This document shows, in pieces, positions 8,404-16,987 of a DNA stretch of 64,000 nt; within the stretch, counting starts at the first letter, position 1; each line of letters begins with the position of its first letter. The DNA is from Fuscibacter oryzae (GTDB lineage: Bacteria > Pseudomonadota > Alphaproteobacteria > Rhodobacterales > Rhodobacteraceae). Both the position numbers and the translations under genes were made by a program. Under the pieces are notes generated by a model. The model had not been told where the DNA came from and did no database searches. It saw nothing but the letters and a program-made list of their open reading frames with translations. Where the stretch lies: positions 186,001 to 250,000 of the forward strand of contig NZ_JAESVP010000002.1 of NCBI RefSeq assembly GCF_016765795.1. The letters run 5' to 3'.

Positions 8404-8607
8404 CTAGCAGGCGACAGGGAGTGCCCGCTTGGCCAGTGGGGAATGGAAACTGGCGATCCAGCGCGAATCGTCCGCCACGCCCATATGCAGCGCAGTCAGA
8501 TCGTCGCGGGTCAGACCGATATCATCCAGAAGCCGGTCATCGTTCCGCGCCAGCAAAAACGCGGTGGACCGGCGCATCTGCATCAGGTTGAGAAAACGGT
8601 GAAACAT
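8404..8607 (-). CDS. DUF1127 family small protein
   Basis: 67 residues. The core LLARNDDRLLDDIGLTRDDL is the DUF1127 signature (RxDRxLxDIGLxRxD). Proteins of this family are small regulators in alphaproteobacteria; one Rhodobacter member (CcaF1) is an RNA-binding protein. The start at 8607 is supported by an AGGAGG ribosome binding site; upstream in-frame codons lack one. It is divergent from a LysR gene, an arrangement that suggests the regulator controls it. No CCUCCUCCC-type small RNA array is seen downstream; the gene runs directly into the ileS terminator. Confidence 0.9.
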   Translation of the reverse strand: MFHRFLNLMQMRRSTAFLLARNDDRLLDDIGLTRDDLTALHMGVADDSRWIASFHSPLAKRALPVAC

Positions 8608-8709
8608 GATGGCCTCCTTTACTTGCCCTTGGAATATGGGGCGCAGGGTGGCATTTGACAAACGAATAGGTTTCATGGCTACCATATGTATGGCTTATGG
8701 GTGGTGGCG

Positions 8710-9585
8710 ATGCAGATTCCCTTGGAAAGCGACCTGATGCGCAGCTTTCTGGCGGTGGCGGATACCGGGTCGGTCACCGCCGCCGCCGGGCGCCTGCTGC
8801 GCACACAATCGGCGGTTTCGTTGCAGATCAAACGGTTGGAAGAGGTTTTGGGCCAACCCCTGTTTGACCGTCTGGCTCGCGGCGTCGCCCTGACCCCGCG
8901 AGGAGAGCAGCTTTTGCCCTATGCCCGCCGCGTGGTGTCGCTGCTGGATGAGGCGTCAATTGCCCTGCGGGAAAAGCCGCTGACCGGGCCGGTCCGGGTG
9001 GGGATCCCGGATGAATATTCCGGCACCGTGCTGCCCCGCGCGTTGGCGGCCTTTGATGAACGGCACGAGGGGCTGCAAGTGACGGTGCGCTGCGACCACT
9101 CCGAAGGCCAGATGCGGGCGTTGGAGAATGACGAGCTTGACCTCGCCGTGATCTATGACTGGAGCTATGTGCAGGACGGCGAGATCCTCTGCATCGACCC
9201 GACGGTCTGGGTGACCTCGATGACCCATGCCCAGCACCTGCGCAGGCCGGTACCGGTGGGCCTGTATTTCCGGTCGGACTGGTGCCGCGATTTTGCCGAG
9301 GCATCGCTGAACAAGCAGGGGATCGACTGGCGCGCGGCCTGGACCTGCGATCTGGCGGCAGGGTTCCGGGTGGCGGTGCAGAACGGGCTGGCCATCGCCC
9401 CCCTGTCGCGCAGCACCATTCCCGCAGGCTGCCGCGAACTGACCGCACAGGACGGCTTTCCCATCGTAGACAGCGCCCGCGTCGTGCTGCGAAGAAACCC
9501 GCGCGGCACCTCGCCCGCCATCGAGGGCATGGCCGACATGCTGCGAGAGGCCTTCCGCCCCTTGGCAGAGGCAAACCGGATGTGA
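8710..9585 (+). CDS. LysR-family transcriptional regulator
   Basis: 291 residues. The N-terminal winged helix-turn-helix (about residues 5-65) has the family pattern LMRSFLAVADTGSVTAAAGR, LLRTQSAVSLQIKRLEE and LGQPLFDR. A LysR substrate-binding domain follows. The ATG at 8710 gives a normal LysR N-terminus; another in-frame ATG at 8686 would add eight residues. A short dyad (ATGG CTA CCAT) lies in the 100-base spacer shared with the divergent DUF1127 gene and could be part of its operator. The effector cannot be told from the sequence. The gene is followed two bases later by ogt. Confidence 0.93.
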   Translation: MQIPLESDLMRSFLAVADTGSVTAAAGRLLRTQSAVSLQIKRLEEVLGQPLFDRLARGVALTPRGEQLLPYARRVVSLLDEASIALREKPLTGPVRVGIPDEYSGTVLPRALAAFDERHEGLQVTVRCDHSEGQMRALENDELDLAVIYDWSYVQDGEILCIDPTVWVTSMTHAQHLRRPVPVGLYFRSDWCRDFAEASLNKQGIDWRAAWTCDLAAGFRVAVQNGLAIAPLSRSTIPAGCRELTAQDGFPIVDSARVVLRRNPRGTSPAIEGMADMLREAFRPLAEANRM

Positions 9586-9587
9586 CG

Positions 9588-10049
9588 ATGGACAAGCATG
9601 TAACCAATCTGGAAACGCCGGTGGGGGTGCTGACCCTCACCGAAGAGGGCGGTCAGATCAGCGCGCTGCGATGGGGCGGCTTGTTCAGTTTGACCGAAAC
9701 CACGCCACTGTTGCAGGCGGCAAAGGCGCAACTGCTGGCCTATTTCGCGGGCGATCTGCGGGTGTTCGACCTGCCGCTGGCCTTGGGGCAGGGGTTTCAG
9801 GCCCGCTTTCTGGCCGCGCTATGCGATATTCCCTTTGGCGAAACGCAGACCTATGGCGAACTGGCAAGGGCGCTGGGGGTCTCGGCCCAAGCCATCGGGC
9901 AGGCCTGCGGGGCCAACCCCCTGCCGGTGATCGTGCCTTGCCATCGGGTGCTGGGGGCTGCCGGGCTGGGTGGCTATTCCGGGGCGGGCGGGGTGGAAAC
10001 CAAGGTCTGGCTGCTGCGGCATGAAGGCGCGGCTGGACTGCTTTTGTGA
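9588..10049 (+). CDS. ogt: Methylated-DNA--protein-cysteine methyltransferase
   Basis: 153 residues. It repairs O6-alkylguanine by transferring the alkyl group to its own cysteine in the PCHR motif (VIVPCHRVLG). The helix-turn-helix segment IPFGETQTYGELARALG and the Asn-containing ANPLPV loop are also typical. The N-terminal domain is short, as in Ogt rather than Ada. It starts two bases after the LysR stop and is probably co-transcribed with it. Confidence 0.95.
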   Translation: MDKHVTNLETPVGVLTLTEEGGQISALRWGGLFSLTETTPLLQAAKAQLLAYFAGDLRVFDLPLALGQGFQARFLAALCDIPFGETQTYGELARALGVSAQAIGQACGANPLPVIVPCHRVLGAAGLGGYSGAGGVETKVWLLRHEGAAGLLL

Positions 10050-10158
10050 CTTGTCTAAGACCACTGGCCGAAAGCGTTAGCGCCACCTGACCATGGCCCC
10101 TTTCCCCGGCATCCTGCGAAATGTAACGGTTTTGCGACAGGCGGGATGAGGCGCAGCG

Positions 10159-11019
10159 GTGACCTTTTGGGTAATGATGGCCGTTCTGGGATCGGCCTTT
10201 CTACACGCATTGTGGAATTCGCTGATCAAGGTCGGGGCCTCTCGGCTTGGGGCGATGATCATCCTGTCGATCGGCGAGGTGCCGATTGGCCTTGCCGTGG
10301 CGGCGATGCGCCCCACGCTGAACCCCGCCGCCTGGCCTTGGGTTCTGGCGGCAGGCTGCGCCCATCTCTTCTATAAATCCTTCCTGACCTATGCCTATGA
10401 GCATGGCGACCTGAGCCGCGTCTACCCGATTGCGCGCGGCACGGCGCCCCTGATCGTGGCGGTTATCGGGCCGCTGCTTGCGCTGGCCTTTCCAACCCAG
10501 ATGGCGGCGGACAGCCTGACGTTTCACGAATATGCGGGCATATTCGTTCTGGGATGCGGCATCCTTCTGATGGCCCAAGGCGTTTTTGCCAATGGCGAAA
10601 GCCGCAAACTGCTGCCCTTTGCGCTTGGCTCTGCTTGCGCCACGGCCAGCTATACCTTGCTGGACGGTCACGGCGCGCGGGTTGCGGGCGATGCGATTGC
10701 CTATGTCGCCTGGGTGTTCGTGGTGGACGGCCTGTTCTTTGCCACCGGCATGTTGCTGTGGAAAGGTCTGACGGTGTTGCCGCGTCAGGCCAAGCCTTGG
10801 GGCGTGGGCTTCATCGCCTCGGCTGCCAGCTATGGGGCCTATGGCGTTTCGGTCTGGGCGATGACGATTGCGCCGATTGCCGTGGTTGCGGCGCTGCGCG
10901 AAACCTCGATCCTGTTCGCGGTGCTGATCGGCTGGCTGGCCTTTGGCGAGCGGATGACCAAAGGCAAGGCGCTGGCGGCGGTGGTGATCGTGGGCGGCGT
11001 GATCCTGACGCGGATCTAG
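10159..11019 (+). CDS. EamA/DMT-superfamily membrane transporter
   Basis: 286 residues with about ten hydrophobic segments, as in DMT exporters. The two-repeat layout is visible: SAFLHALWNSLIK near the start, and the second-repeat helix ALRETSILFAVLIGWLAFGE near the end, followed by a final VVIVGGVIL helix. The segment YPIARGTAPLI resembles the first EamA repeat. The start codon is GTG. The substrate is not predictable. It converges with pcs, with stop codons overlapping by a few bases. Confidence 0.88.
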   Translation: MTFWVMMAVLGSAFLHALWNSLIKVGASRLGAMIILSIGEVPIGLAVAAMRPTLNPAAWPWVLAAGCAHLFYKSFLTYAYEHGDLSRVYPIARGTAPLIVAVIGPLLALAFPTQMAADSLTFHEYAGIFVLGCGILLMAQGVFANGESRKLLPFALGSACATASYTLLDGHGARVAGDAIAYVAWVFVVDGLFFATGMLLWKGLTVLPRQAKPWGVGFIASAASYGAYGVSVWAMTIAPIAVVAALRETSILFAVLIGWLAFGERMTKGKALAAVVIVGGVILTRI

Positions 11020-11720
11020 CTGATCCGCTTGACGCGCTGCGGCACGATCTGCTGTGCGATTCCCGCAAGGCACAGGTAAAGCGAGGTCGCGACCAAACCC
11101 CAATGGGCCAGCGACCCCTCCTCGAAATTCCGCAACGCGGCCCATCCGGCAAAGACCACCCAAGCCAGAGCAACCGGCAACGAGATGTTGATCCAGCGTT
11201 TGGTGCGGGTGGGGTGGATGAATTTCAGGTTCAGGAACATCGCAATGGTCAGCCCGGTGACGACGATCAGAATCGTCGTTTGGCTGGGCGCAAGGGCAAA
11301 CAGAACCAACACCACCATGTTCCAGCAGGCGGGAAAGCCGGAAAAACTTTTGTCTTTTGTTTTCATGCGGGTATCGGCGAAATAGATCACCGAGCCATAG
11401 CAGATCACGATAATGGCGAACCACCCGGTCCAGCCCGACAGCAGCCCTGATTTGAACAAGGCATAGGCGGGAATGAAGACATAGGTCAGGTAATCGACGA
11501 TCAGATCCATCAGCACGCCGTCATAATTCGGCCAGTTGCGGCCAACGTCATAACGGCGGGCCAAGGGGCCATCCACGCCATCGACGATCAGCGCGACGAC
11601 CAGCCAAAGGAACATCAGGCTCCACTTTTCCTCGACGGCGGCCAGCATGGCGAACATCGACAGAACCGCGCCGGTGGCGGTCAGCAAGTGGACGGAAAGG
11701 GCTTTGATACGGATATCCAT
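11016..11720 (-). CDS. pcs: Phosphatidylcholine synthase
   Basis: 234 residues, mostly membrane helices. It condenses CDP-diacylglycerol with choline to give phosphatidylcholine in the inner membrane. The modified CDP-alcohol phosphatidyltransferase motif is clear: DGVDGPLARRYDV followed by DGVLMDLIVD, the Pcs form with Pro before the second half. The start at 11720 has an AGGAAAG ribosome binding site; an upstream TTG is less likely. Pcs is characteristic of alphaproteobacteria such as Sinorhizobium and Rhodobacter. It lies downstream of xerC on the same strand. Confidence 0.94.
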   Translation of the reverse strand: MDIRIKALSVHLLTATGAVLSMFAMLAAVEEKWSLMFLWLVVALIVDGVDGPLARRYDVGRNWPNYDGVLMDLIVDYLTYVFIPAYALFKSGLLSGWTGWFAIIVICYGSVIYFADTRMKTKDKSFSGFPACWNMVVLVLFALAPSQTTILIVVTGLTIAMFLNLKFIHPTRTKRWINISLPVALAWVVFAGWAALRNFEEGSLAHWGLVATSLYLCLAGIAQQIVPQRVKRIS

Positions 11721-11770
11721 GGGTCTTTCCTGCCGCAAACCAAAGCGGCGTGCAACGATTCAGACGGGGC

Positions 11771-12703
11771 TCAGGCGCGGGGATGCGCCTTTTCATAGAC
11801 TTCCATCAGGCGCGCGGCGTCAACGGCGGTATAGGCCTGGGTTGTCGAAAGCGAGGCATGGCCCAGCAATTCCTGTATCGCGCGCAGATCGCCCCCCGCC
11901 GACAGAAGGTGGGTGGCAAAGCTGTGACGCATGGCATGGGGCGTGGCGGTGGCGGGCAGGCCCAGTTGCATCCGCGCCTTTTCCATCACCGATTGAATGA
12001 GGCGCGGGTTCAGCCCGCCGCCCCGCGCGCCGCGAAACAGCGGTTCGTTGGGCGCAAGGTCAAAGGGGCACAGGCGGGCATAGCGCGCAACCGCCTCTCG
12101 TGCGGCAGGCAGAACGGGGACGATGCGTTCCTTGCCGCCCTTGCCAGTGATGCGCAGCACCTCTGGCAGTGGATGGGCGGCGGCGGTCAGGCTCAGTGCC
12201 TCGGAGATCCGCAGGCCACAGCCGTAAAGCAGTGTCACCACCGCCTCATCCCGCGCGGCAACCCACGGGTCGCGCGCCTGTTCGCCCACCATGTCGATCA
12301 GGTTGGTGGCCGCCTCGACCGAGACGGGGCGGGGCAGGCGGCGGCGGTATTTTGGCCCGCGCGCTTGCAGAACGGCGGTCACATCGCCGCCATCCCGATC
12401 AGCGATCCAGGACAAAAAGCCTTTGACCGCCGACAGCGACCGCGCCAGCGACCGCGCCGACAGGCCGCGCGCGCGCTCTGCCGCCATCCAGCTTCGCAGG
12501 TCGGTTGCGGGCAGATCGGTCAGGGTGTGCACGCCATCGGCCCCGCCGCGATGCTGGGCCAGAAAGCCGAGGAACCCCGCCACGTCGCGGCGATAGGCCT
12601 CGACCGTCTTGGCGGCGGCCCCATCCAGCGCGCGGCGCTGGTCCAGCCAGCGCGTCATCGCCTCGGACCAGGCGGGGGCCAACAGGGTCAGGGGCGCCTG
12701 CAT
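11771..12703 (-). CDS. xerC: Tyrosine recombinase XerC
   Basis: 310 residues. It resolves chromosome dimers at dif with XerD. The N-terminal SAM-like DNA-binding domain (about 10-100) is followed by the catalytic domain, with Arg in GCGLRISEAL, Lys in TGKGGKER, HxxR in HAMRHSFATHLL, His in LLGHASLSTTQ and the nucleophile Tyr in TQAYT. The ATG overlaps the stop of the DUF484 gene (ATGA), so the two are translationally coupled, as in many proteobacteria. An upstream TTG start is possible. Confidence 0.95.
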   Translation of the reverse strand: MQAPLTLLAPAWSEAMTRWLDQRRALDGAAAKTVEAYRRDVAGFLGFLAQHRGGADGVHTLTDLPATDLRSWMAAERARGLSARSLARSLSAVKGFLSWIADRDGGDVTAVLQARGPKYRRRLPRPVSVEAATNLIDMVGEQARDPWVAARDEAVVTLLYGCGLRISEALSLTAAAHPLPEVLRITGKGGKERIVPVLPAAREAVARYARLCPFDLAPNEPLFRGARGGGLNPRLIQSVMEKARMQLGLPATATPHAMRHSFATHLLSAGGDLRAIQELLGHASLSTTQAYTAVDAARLMEVYEKAHPRA

Positions 12704-13395
12704 CAGCCCAGCCAACGCCGCATCGTGCGTTCAAAGACGCCCGCGAAAAAGGCCAGCAGGTCGGTGCCATGGGTCGGGCGGAACTGATGCGGATCTTCGG
12801 CACCAAGGGCCAGCAGGCCGGGCAGGCGGCCCGTCCCGAAATCCAGCTTCATCAGCGCCTCGGACCGGACCCAGCCCGCGCGTTCGCCATAAAGCACGTC
12901 CGAATCCGGCAGCACCTGCCGCAGGACCACCGGGCGCAGCGGCACATTGCGCCCGCCAGAGACGTAATCGGTGACAAAGCCGGGCTGCGCCACGATCAGC
13001 GTCTGGCCCAGCTTGCGGACATTTGGGTCTTCGGATTCCTGAACCGATTCAAGCACAAGGCGCACGCAATCCACCCGCAGGGTGGCGGCGACATCGGTGG
13101 CAATCGCCTTGATGAAATCCTCAAAACTCAGCGGATCCAGCATTTGCAGAATGGCGCGGTGAATCTGGTTGGTGCCCGCCAGATTTTCATAGGCGGCGGC
13201 AATGACGGTGCGGTGGGTATCTTCCAGCCGGTCCAGCCGGGATTCCAGCCGCTCCATCGCGATGCCGCGCAGATCGACGATGTTCGACCCCATGCGCCGT
13301 TCATTCGCGCCGATCAGCGCGGACATCACGTCGCGATCCTCCAGAATCACATCGGGTTCCGCAAGGATGCGGTCACGCAGGTCTTGGTCGATCAT
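12703..13395 (-). CDS. DUF484 family protein (GAF-like)
   Basis: 230 residues. It has an N-terminal helical segment with VILEDRDVMSALI and an Arg-rich coiled helix (MERLESRLDRLEDTHRTVI), then a GAF-like domain. The C-terminal segment GRLPGLLALGAEDPHQFRPTHGTDLLAFF is very typical of DUF484. The function is unknown, but the family sits next to xerC across proteobacteria (as yigA in E. coli), and here it is coupled to xerC by a 4-base overlap. Confidence 0.92.
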   Translation of the reverse strand: MIDQDLRDRILAEPDVILEDRDVMSALIGANERRMGSNIVDLRGIAMERLESRLDRLEDTHRTVIAAAYENLAGTNQIHRAILQMLDPLSFEDFIKAIATDVAATLRVDCVRLVLESVQESEDPNVRKLGQTLIVAQPGFVTDYVSGGRNVPLRPVVLRQVLPDSDVLYGERAGWVRSEALMKLDFGTGRLPGLLALGAEDPHQFRPTHGTDLLAFFAGVFERTMRRWLG

Positions 13396-13461
13396 ACTGC
13401 CCCTGACTATTCCGTCATTTTTGTCAGGATAGCAGGTAGCGCCGCATTTTGACAGAGGGCG

Positions 13462-14202
13462 CTATGAACCGGAGCGTCCGGGGGTAAAGGCGGGCAAGGG
13501 GGCGGCCAGATGATCGTCGATCAATCCTTTCAGCGCGCTGATCCCGCCCGGAACCCCGCTGCGCGCCGCGCGCGCCGCTTCGGCCAGCGGCGCGTCATGC
13601 ATCTGGCCCGCCAGCCCGCGCACAAAGCCCGCAACATAGCGGCCCGGCGGCACCTGCCGCGCCAGAAGTTCGGCGGCGCGTTCCAGATCGTCATGCAGGG
13701 CCAAGGGGTCTGGGCGCAAAGCCTCTTCCCGGTCCAGCGCTGCGGCCAGACCCCGTATCGGCATGACGGCATTCAACTGCCGGCAAAACCAGGCCACGCT
13801 TTCGATGGGTTTTTCCATAAAGCCATCGGCCCCCGCATCCAACGAGGCCGCGCGGCCCATCGGATCGCCGGATGTGGCCAAAATCACCTCTGGCCGATGC
13901 GGAGAGCGTGCCAGTTCGGCAATCAGGCCAAGGCCGTTGCCATCGGGCAGTCCCAGATCGATGATCGCCACATCGGGGCGATATGTGCGCAGATGCGCCT
14001 GCGCCGCCGCCAGCGTTTCGGCCCGGCGCAACCGTGCGCCGGTGCGCTGGCAGATCAGCCGCAGCGCGTCGCTGGCAAAGCGGCTGTCTTCCACCGCAAG
14101 CATCGTCAGCCCGCGCAAGGGCAGCGGGGCCTGAAGATCGGCAGGCAAGGCAAGCGCCGGGGCAGGAGGGTCTGAGGCAAGATGGGGCATGGCAGGCACC
14201 AT
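13462..14202 (-). CDS. Orphan response regulator with CheY-like receiver
   Basis: 246 residues. The receiver domain (about residues 33-150) has the acidic pair at VEDS, the phospho-acceptor Asp in IIDLGLPDGNG, Ser/Thr in LATSGD and Lys in FMEKP. The C-terminal ~90 residues are helical with no recognisable DNA-binding or enzymatic output domain; they could be an HPt-like bundle or a protein-interaction domain. No histidine kinase gene is adjacent. An internal Met four codons in is an alternative start. It is divergent from the mce gene. Confidence 0.85.
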   Translation of the reverse strand: MVPAMPHLASDPPAPALALPADLQAPLPLRGLTMLAVEDSRFASDALRLICQRTGARLRRAETLAAAQAHLRTYRPDVAIIDLGLPDGNGLGLIAELARSPHRPEVILATSGDPMGRAASLDAGADGFMEKPIESVAWFCRQLNAVMPIRGLAAALDREEALRPDPLALHDDLERAAELLARQVPPGRYVAGFVRGLAGQMHDAPLAEAARAARSGVPGGISALKGLIDDHLAAPLPAFTPGRSGS

Positions 14203-14347
14203 TGGCTTGGGGTTGGCAGGCCCTCAGACAAGCACGGATTGGATAACGATGGGTAAACGCCGTGCCGAAACTGCGGCTGCGACCCTTGGTCCCTTGCCCC
14301 GGCGCGGCCCATTGCCCATAACCGGGCAAATTGCACAGGAGAGCCCT

Positions 14348-14752
14348 ATGATCGGACGCCTCAACCACGTCGCCATCGCCGTGCCCGACCTTGAAGCGGC
14401 CATCGCGCAGTATCGCAACACGCTGGGGGCCAAGGTTGGCGCGCCGCAGGACGAACCGGCGCATGGCGTGACCGTGGTCTTCATCGAGCTGCCCAATACC
14501 AAGATCGAACTTCTCTATCCCTTGGGCGAAACCTCTCCGATCACGGGGTATCTGGAAAAGAACCCCTCGGGCGGCATTCACCACATCTGCTATGAGGTGG
14601 ATGACATTCTGGCCGCGCGTGATCACCTCAAGGCCAGCGGTGCGCGGGTGCTGGGGAACGGAGAGCCGAAGATCGGCGCGCATGGCAAGCCCGTGCTGTT
14701 CCTGCACCCCAAGGATTTCAACGGCTGCCTTGTAGAACTGGAGCAGGCATGA
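14348..14752 (+). CDS. mce: Methylmalonyl-CoA epimerase
   Basis: 134 residues. It interconverts (R)- and (S)-methylmalonyl-CoA in propionyl-CoA use. It is a vicinal-oxygen-chelate fold with the start LNHVAIAVPDLEAAIAQYR and the metal ligands His (in LNHVAI), His (in GGIHHICYEVDD) and Glu (in GCLVELEQ). An AGGAG ribosome binding site supports the ATG at 14348. It overlaps the next gene by four bases. Confidence 0.95.
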   Translation: MIGRLNHVAIAVPDLEAAIAQYRNTLGAKVGAPQDEPAHGVTVVFIELPNTKIELLYPLGETSPITGYLEKNPSGGIHHICYEVDDILAARDHLKASGARVLGNGEPKIGAHGKPVLFLHPKDFNGCLVELEQA

Positions 14753-15015
14753 GCATCACCGGCGCACTGATCCTGTTTTCGATCACCTGGTTCATGGTGT
14801 TCTTTTGCGTGCTGCCGGTGCGGTTTCAGTCGCAGGCCGACCGGGGCAATGTGGTGCCGGGCACGCCCGCCTCGGCCCCTGAAGATGCGATGATCGGCAA
14901 GAAGGCCAAGATCACTACGGCGATCGCGTTGGTGATTTTCGTCCTGCTGTATCTGGTGATCAACTCGGGCTGGATCACCGTGAACAACATGGATGTCTTC
15001 CACGTCATGGGGTGA
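14749..15015 (+). CDS. DUF1467 family two-helix membrane protein
   Basis: 88 residues with two membrane helices (about 6-24 and 56-74) joined by a polar loop. The pattern ITWFMVFFCVLPVRFQSQ and GSPASAPE-type loop (here GTPASAPED) is the DUF1467 signature common in alphaproteobacteria. The function is unknown. Its ATG overlaps the mce stop (ATGA), so it is coupled to mce. It converges with the EI24 gene, and their ends overlap by about ten bases. Confidence 0.93.
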   Translation: MSITGALILFSITWFMVFFCVLPVRFQSQADRGNVVPGTPASAPEDAMIGKKAKITTAIALVIFVLLYLVINSGWITVNNMDVFHVMG

Positions 15016-15706
15016 TGCGCTGCCCCGTCAGGCGGTGAAACATATGGGTAAAGGTGGCAACGCCCAGCACCGGCACCACCAGATTGACCAGCGGAATGGA
15101 CAGCGGCGCCGCCATCAGCGTGCCCGCCAGCCAGATTTGCAGCGGATAGGCGGCGCGCAGGGCCTTGGCACCGGCGCGGCCCAAGCGGCGGGTGGCGACA
15201 AGGGTGAAATATTCCCGCCCCAACAAAAAGCCGTTGATCGCCCAGAAAAACAGCGGGATCAGCGGGCCGGTAAACGCAAAGACCACCAGCGCCAGCAGGT
15301 TCACCACAACCAGCACCCCGAAGAAATTGGCACTGTCGATCAGGCTGTCGGTCAGGGGAACGCGCGGGGCGGGCGGCAGGCCGGGGTAATGCCGATCCTC
15401 GACCGCCTGCGCCACATCGTCCAGAAACAGGCCGGAAAAGGCCGAAGCGACCGGCACCATCAGAAACACCGACAGGCCCAGCATCAGGACCAGCGACCCC
15501 CAGCTTAACAATGTGTCAATCCCGCCGACCGGCCCGATCCACGGGATGCTCACGCTGCCCGGCGTCGCCCATTCGATCAGCGCCAGAAAGCCCGCGTAAA
15601 CCCCGGCCAGCAAGGCCAGCGCAAGCCCGATGCCCAGAACGACAACCCGCAGGAATCGCGCATCGCCCAACTGCCCCAGCGCGCGCAGGAAATCCGACAG
15701 GATCAC
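15005..15706 (-). CDS. EI24 domain (CysZ-like) membrane protein
   Basis: 233 residues with about four to six hydrophobic segments. The order, with a long loop around DDVAQAVEDRHYPGLPPAP and a later NFFGVLVVVNLLALVVF helix, fits the EI24/CysZ family. CysZ moves sulphate in enterobacteria, but alphaproteobacterial members are not characterised. The GTG at 15706 overlaps the stop of the nitroreductase gene (GTGA) and is preferred; an ATG seven codons upstream is also open. Confidence 0.85.
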   Translation of the reverse strand: MILSDFLRALGQLGDARFLRVVVLGIGLALALLAGVYAGFLALIEWATPGSVSIPWIGPVGGIDTLLSWGSLVLMLGLSVFLMVPVASAFSGLFLDDVAQAVEDRHYPGLPPAPRVPLTDSLIDSANFFGVLVVVNLLALVVFAFTGPLIPLFFWAINGFLLGREYFTLVATRRLGRAGAKALRAAYPLQIWLAGTLMAAPLSIPLVNLVVPVLGVATFTHMFHRLTGQRITP

Positions 15707-16281
15707 GCAAGCCCCCCCAAGCCCCATTGCACGATGCGGGCAGGGTCGGGGCGGGGCCGGTCGGTTGCAGGCGAACCTATTCCGCCGATATGGATCAGGC
15801 CCGCGACCTGTTCATCCCCAGCGCATCCAAAAGCGCGCGCGGCAAAGGGGGCATCCAGTGCGGGCCAGCCGGTCAGCCATTGCGCCCCCCACCCGGCGGC
15901 AGAGGCGGCGTTGACGAGGTTCAGGCACAGTGCCCCGGCCGAAAGCTGCTGCTCCCACAGCGGCACCTTGTCGGACGGTTTCGGCGAGGAGATCACCGCC
16001 ACCACCAGATGCCCAAGGTCGAACTGCCCGCGCCCCTTGGCTATTTTCTGCTCATCCCCGCCCATTTCGCGCGCCCGCGCCTCGGCCAGATCGGCCAGCC
16101 GCGCAAGGTCGGGGCGCTGCAAGACCACCAGCCGCCAAGGCTCCAGCTTGCCATGGTCGGGCACCCGCAGGGCGGCGGTCAGGATGGCCGTTAACGCGGG
16201 CGCATCGGGCACGGCGCCTGTCATCGCCTTGTAGGGATAGGACAGGCGGGTGGCGAAGAAATCAGCAGCAGTGGTGGGCAT
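15703..16281 (-). CDS. Nitroreductase family protein (FMN-dependent)
   Basis: 192 residues. It shows the nitroreductase fold: ILTAALRVPDHGKLEPWRLVVL near the start (the 'xxxSPxxxNxQPW' region in the YdjA-type form), and QQLSAGALCLNLVNAASAAGWGAQWLTGW in the second half. The small size and motif match the YdjA subfamily. Such enzymes use NAD(P)H and FMN; the natural substrate is unknown. An AAGGAGA ribosome binding site supports the start. It is divergent from the DUF167 gene and coupled to the EI24 gene downstream. Confidence 0.9.
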   Translation of the reverse strand: MPTTAADFFATRLSYPYKAMTGAVPDAPALTAILTAALRVPDHGKLEPWRLVVLQRPDLARLADLAEARAREMGGDEQKIAKGRGQFDLGHLVVAVISSPKPSDKVPLWEQQLSAGALCLNLVNAASAAGWGAQWLTGWPALDAPFAARAFGCAGDEQVAGLIHIGGIGSPATDRPRPDPARIVQWGLGGLA

Positions 16282-16342
16282 TGCAGTCTCCTTTGCCGGC
16301 AAGCTAGGAGGTGCGAGCAGGGGCGGCAAGGTGGGGCAGGCG

Positions 16343-16600
16343 ATGAAACGGGGCGAATGGGCCGACATGGCCGTGCCGGGGACCGAGTTTTCCCTGCGCG
16401 TCACCCCCGCCGTCCGCCGCAACGCGCTGGACCGGGCCGAGGATGGCACGATCCGCGCCCATGTCACCGCGGCACCCGAGGACGGCAAGGCCACGGCCGC
16501 CGTTGCGGCCCTGCTTGCCACCGCGTTGGGGGTGGCAAAATCGCGGCTGGTTCTGGTGCGGGGTGTAACGAGCCGGGAGAAGGTGTTCCGGTTGGAGTAG
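16343..16600 (+). CDS. DUF167 (YggU) family protein
   Basis: 85 residues. The pattern LRVTPAVRRNAL...VTAAPEDGKATAAVAALLATALGVAKSRL...GVTSREK fits DUF167/YggU (V-x-P-x-A...v.apP.dGkAN..l..lLa..l.v..s.v.l..G..sr.K). The role is unknown. The start at 16343 follows GGTGGGGCAGGCG; a longer upstream frame overlaps the divergent nitroreductase gene and is not needed. It converges with the next small gene. Confidence 0.88.
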   Translation: MKRGEWADMAVPGTEFSLRVTPAVRRNALDRAEDGTIRAHVTAAPEDGKATAAVAALLATALGVAKSRLVLVRGVTSREKVFRLE

Positions 16601-16615
16601 GGGGAGGTGGAAGGA

Positions 16616-16870
16616 CTACTCCTTCACCACGCGCTTCTCGATCCGGTAGCTGCCTTCGGGCAGGTCCAGTGCGGCGGCAAGGTCGTGCAGTTGCGCGATC
16701 GACAGGGTGATGGCCACCGGCTCGTCCGTCATCTGGTCAACCTGGCGGATCACCACGCATTCTTCAAAAGCTTCGATCACCACATCCTCTTGCAGGGGGG
16801 ATGTGCTGTCGTCGCCCTCATCGACAAGGGTGATCACGGTGGCGTCGAAGTCGTGCTCGATGGTGAACAT
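16616..16870 (-). CDS. Small acidic conserved protein
   Basis: 84 residues, acidic, with no signal or membrane segment. It opens MFTIEHDFDATVITLVDEG and has a central EAFEECVVIRQVD and a C-terminal LHDLAAALDLPEGSYR. I have a sense of similar small proteins in other Rhodobacteraceae but no family name. G/C third positions and the compact fit between neighbours support a real gene. It is divergent from the M48 protease gene. Confidence 0.72.
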   Translation of the reverse strand: MFTIEHDFDATVITLVDEGDDSTSPLQEDVVIEAFEECVVIRQVDQMTDEPVAITLSIAQLHDLAAALDLPEGSYRIEKRVVKE

Positions 16871-16987
16871 GGGGGCATGGTAGGCGGCGGCGGCGCGATG
16901 CTCAAGAGGTCTTGAACAGACGCTTCGGGGCTGGCGGCTTTTGCGGGGTTTGCTATGTCTGCGGAAAAGCCGGTTCGGAGAAACAGA

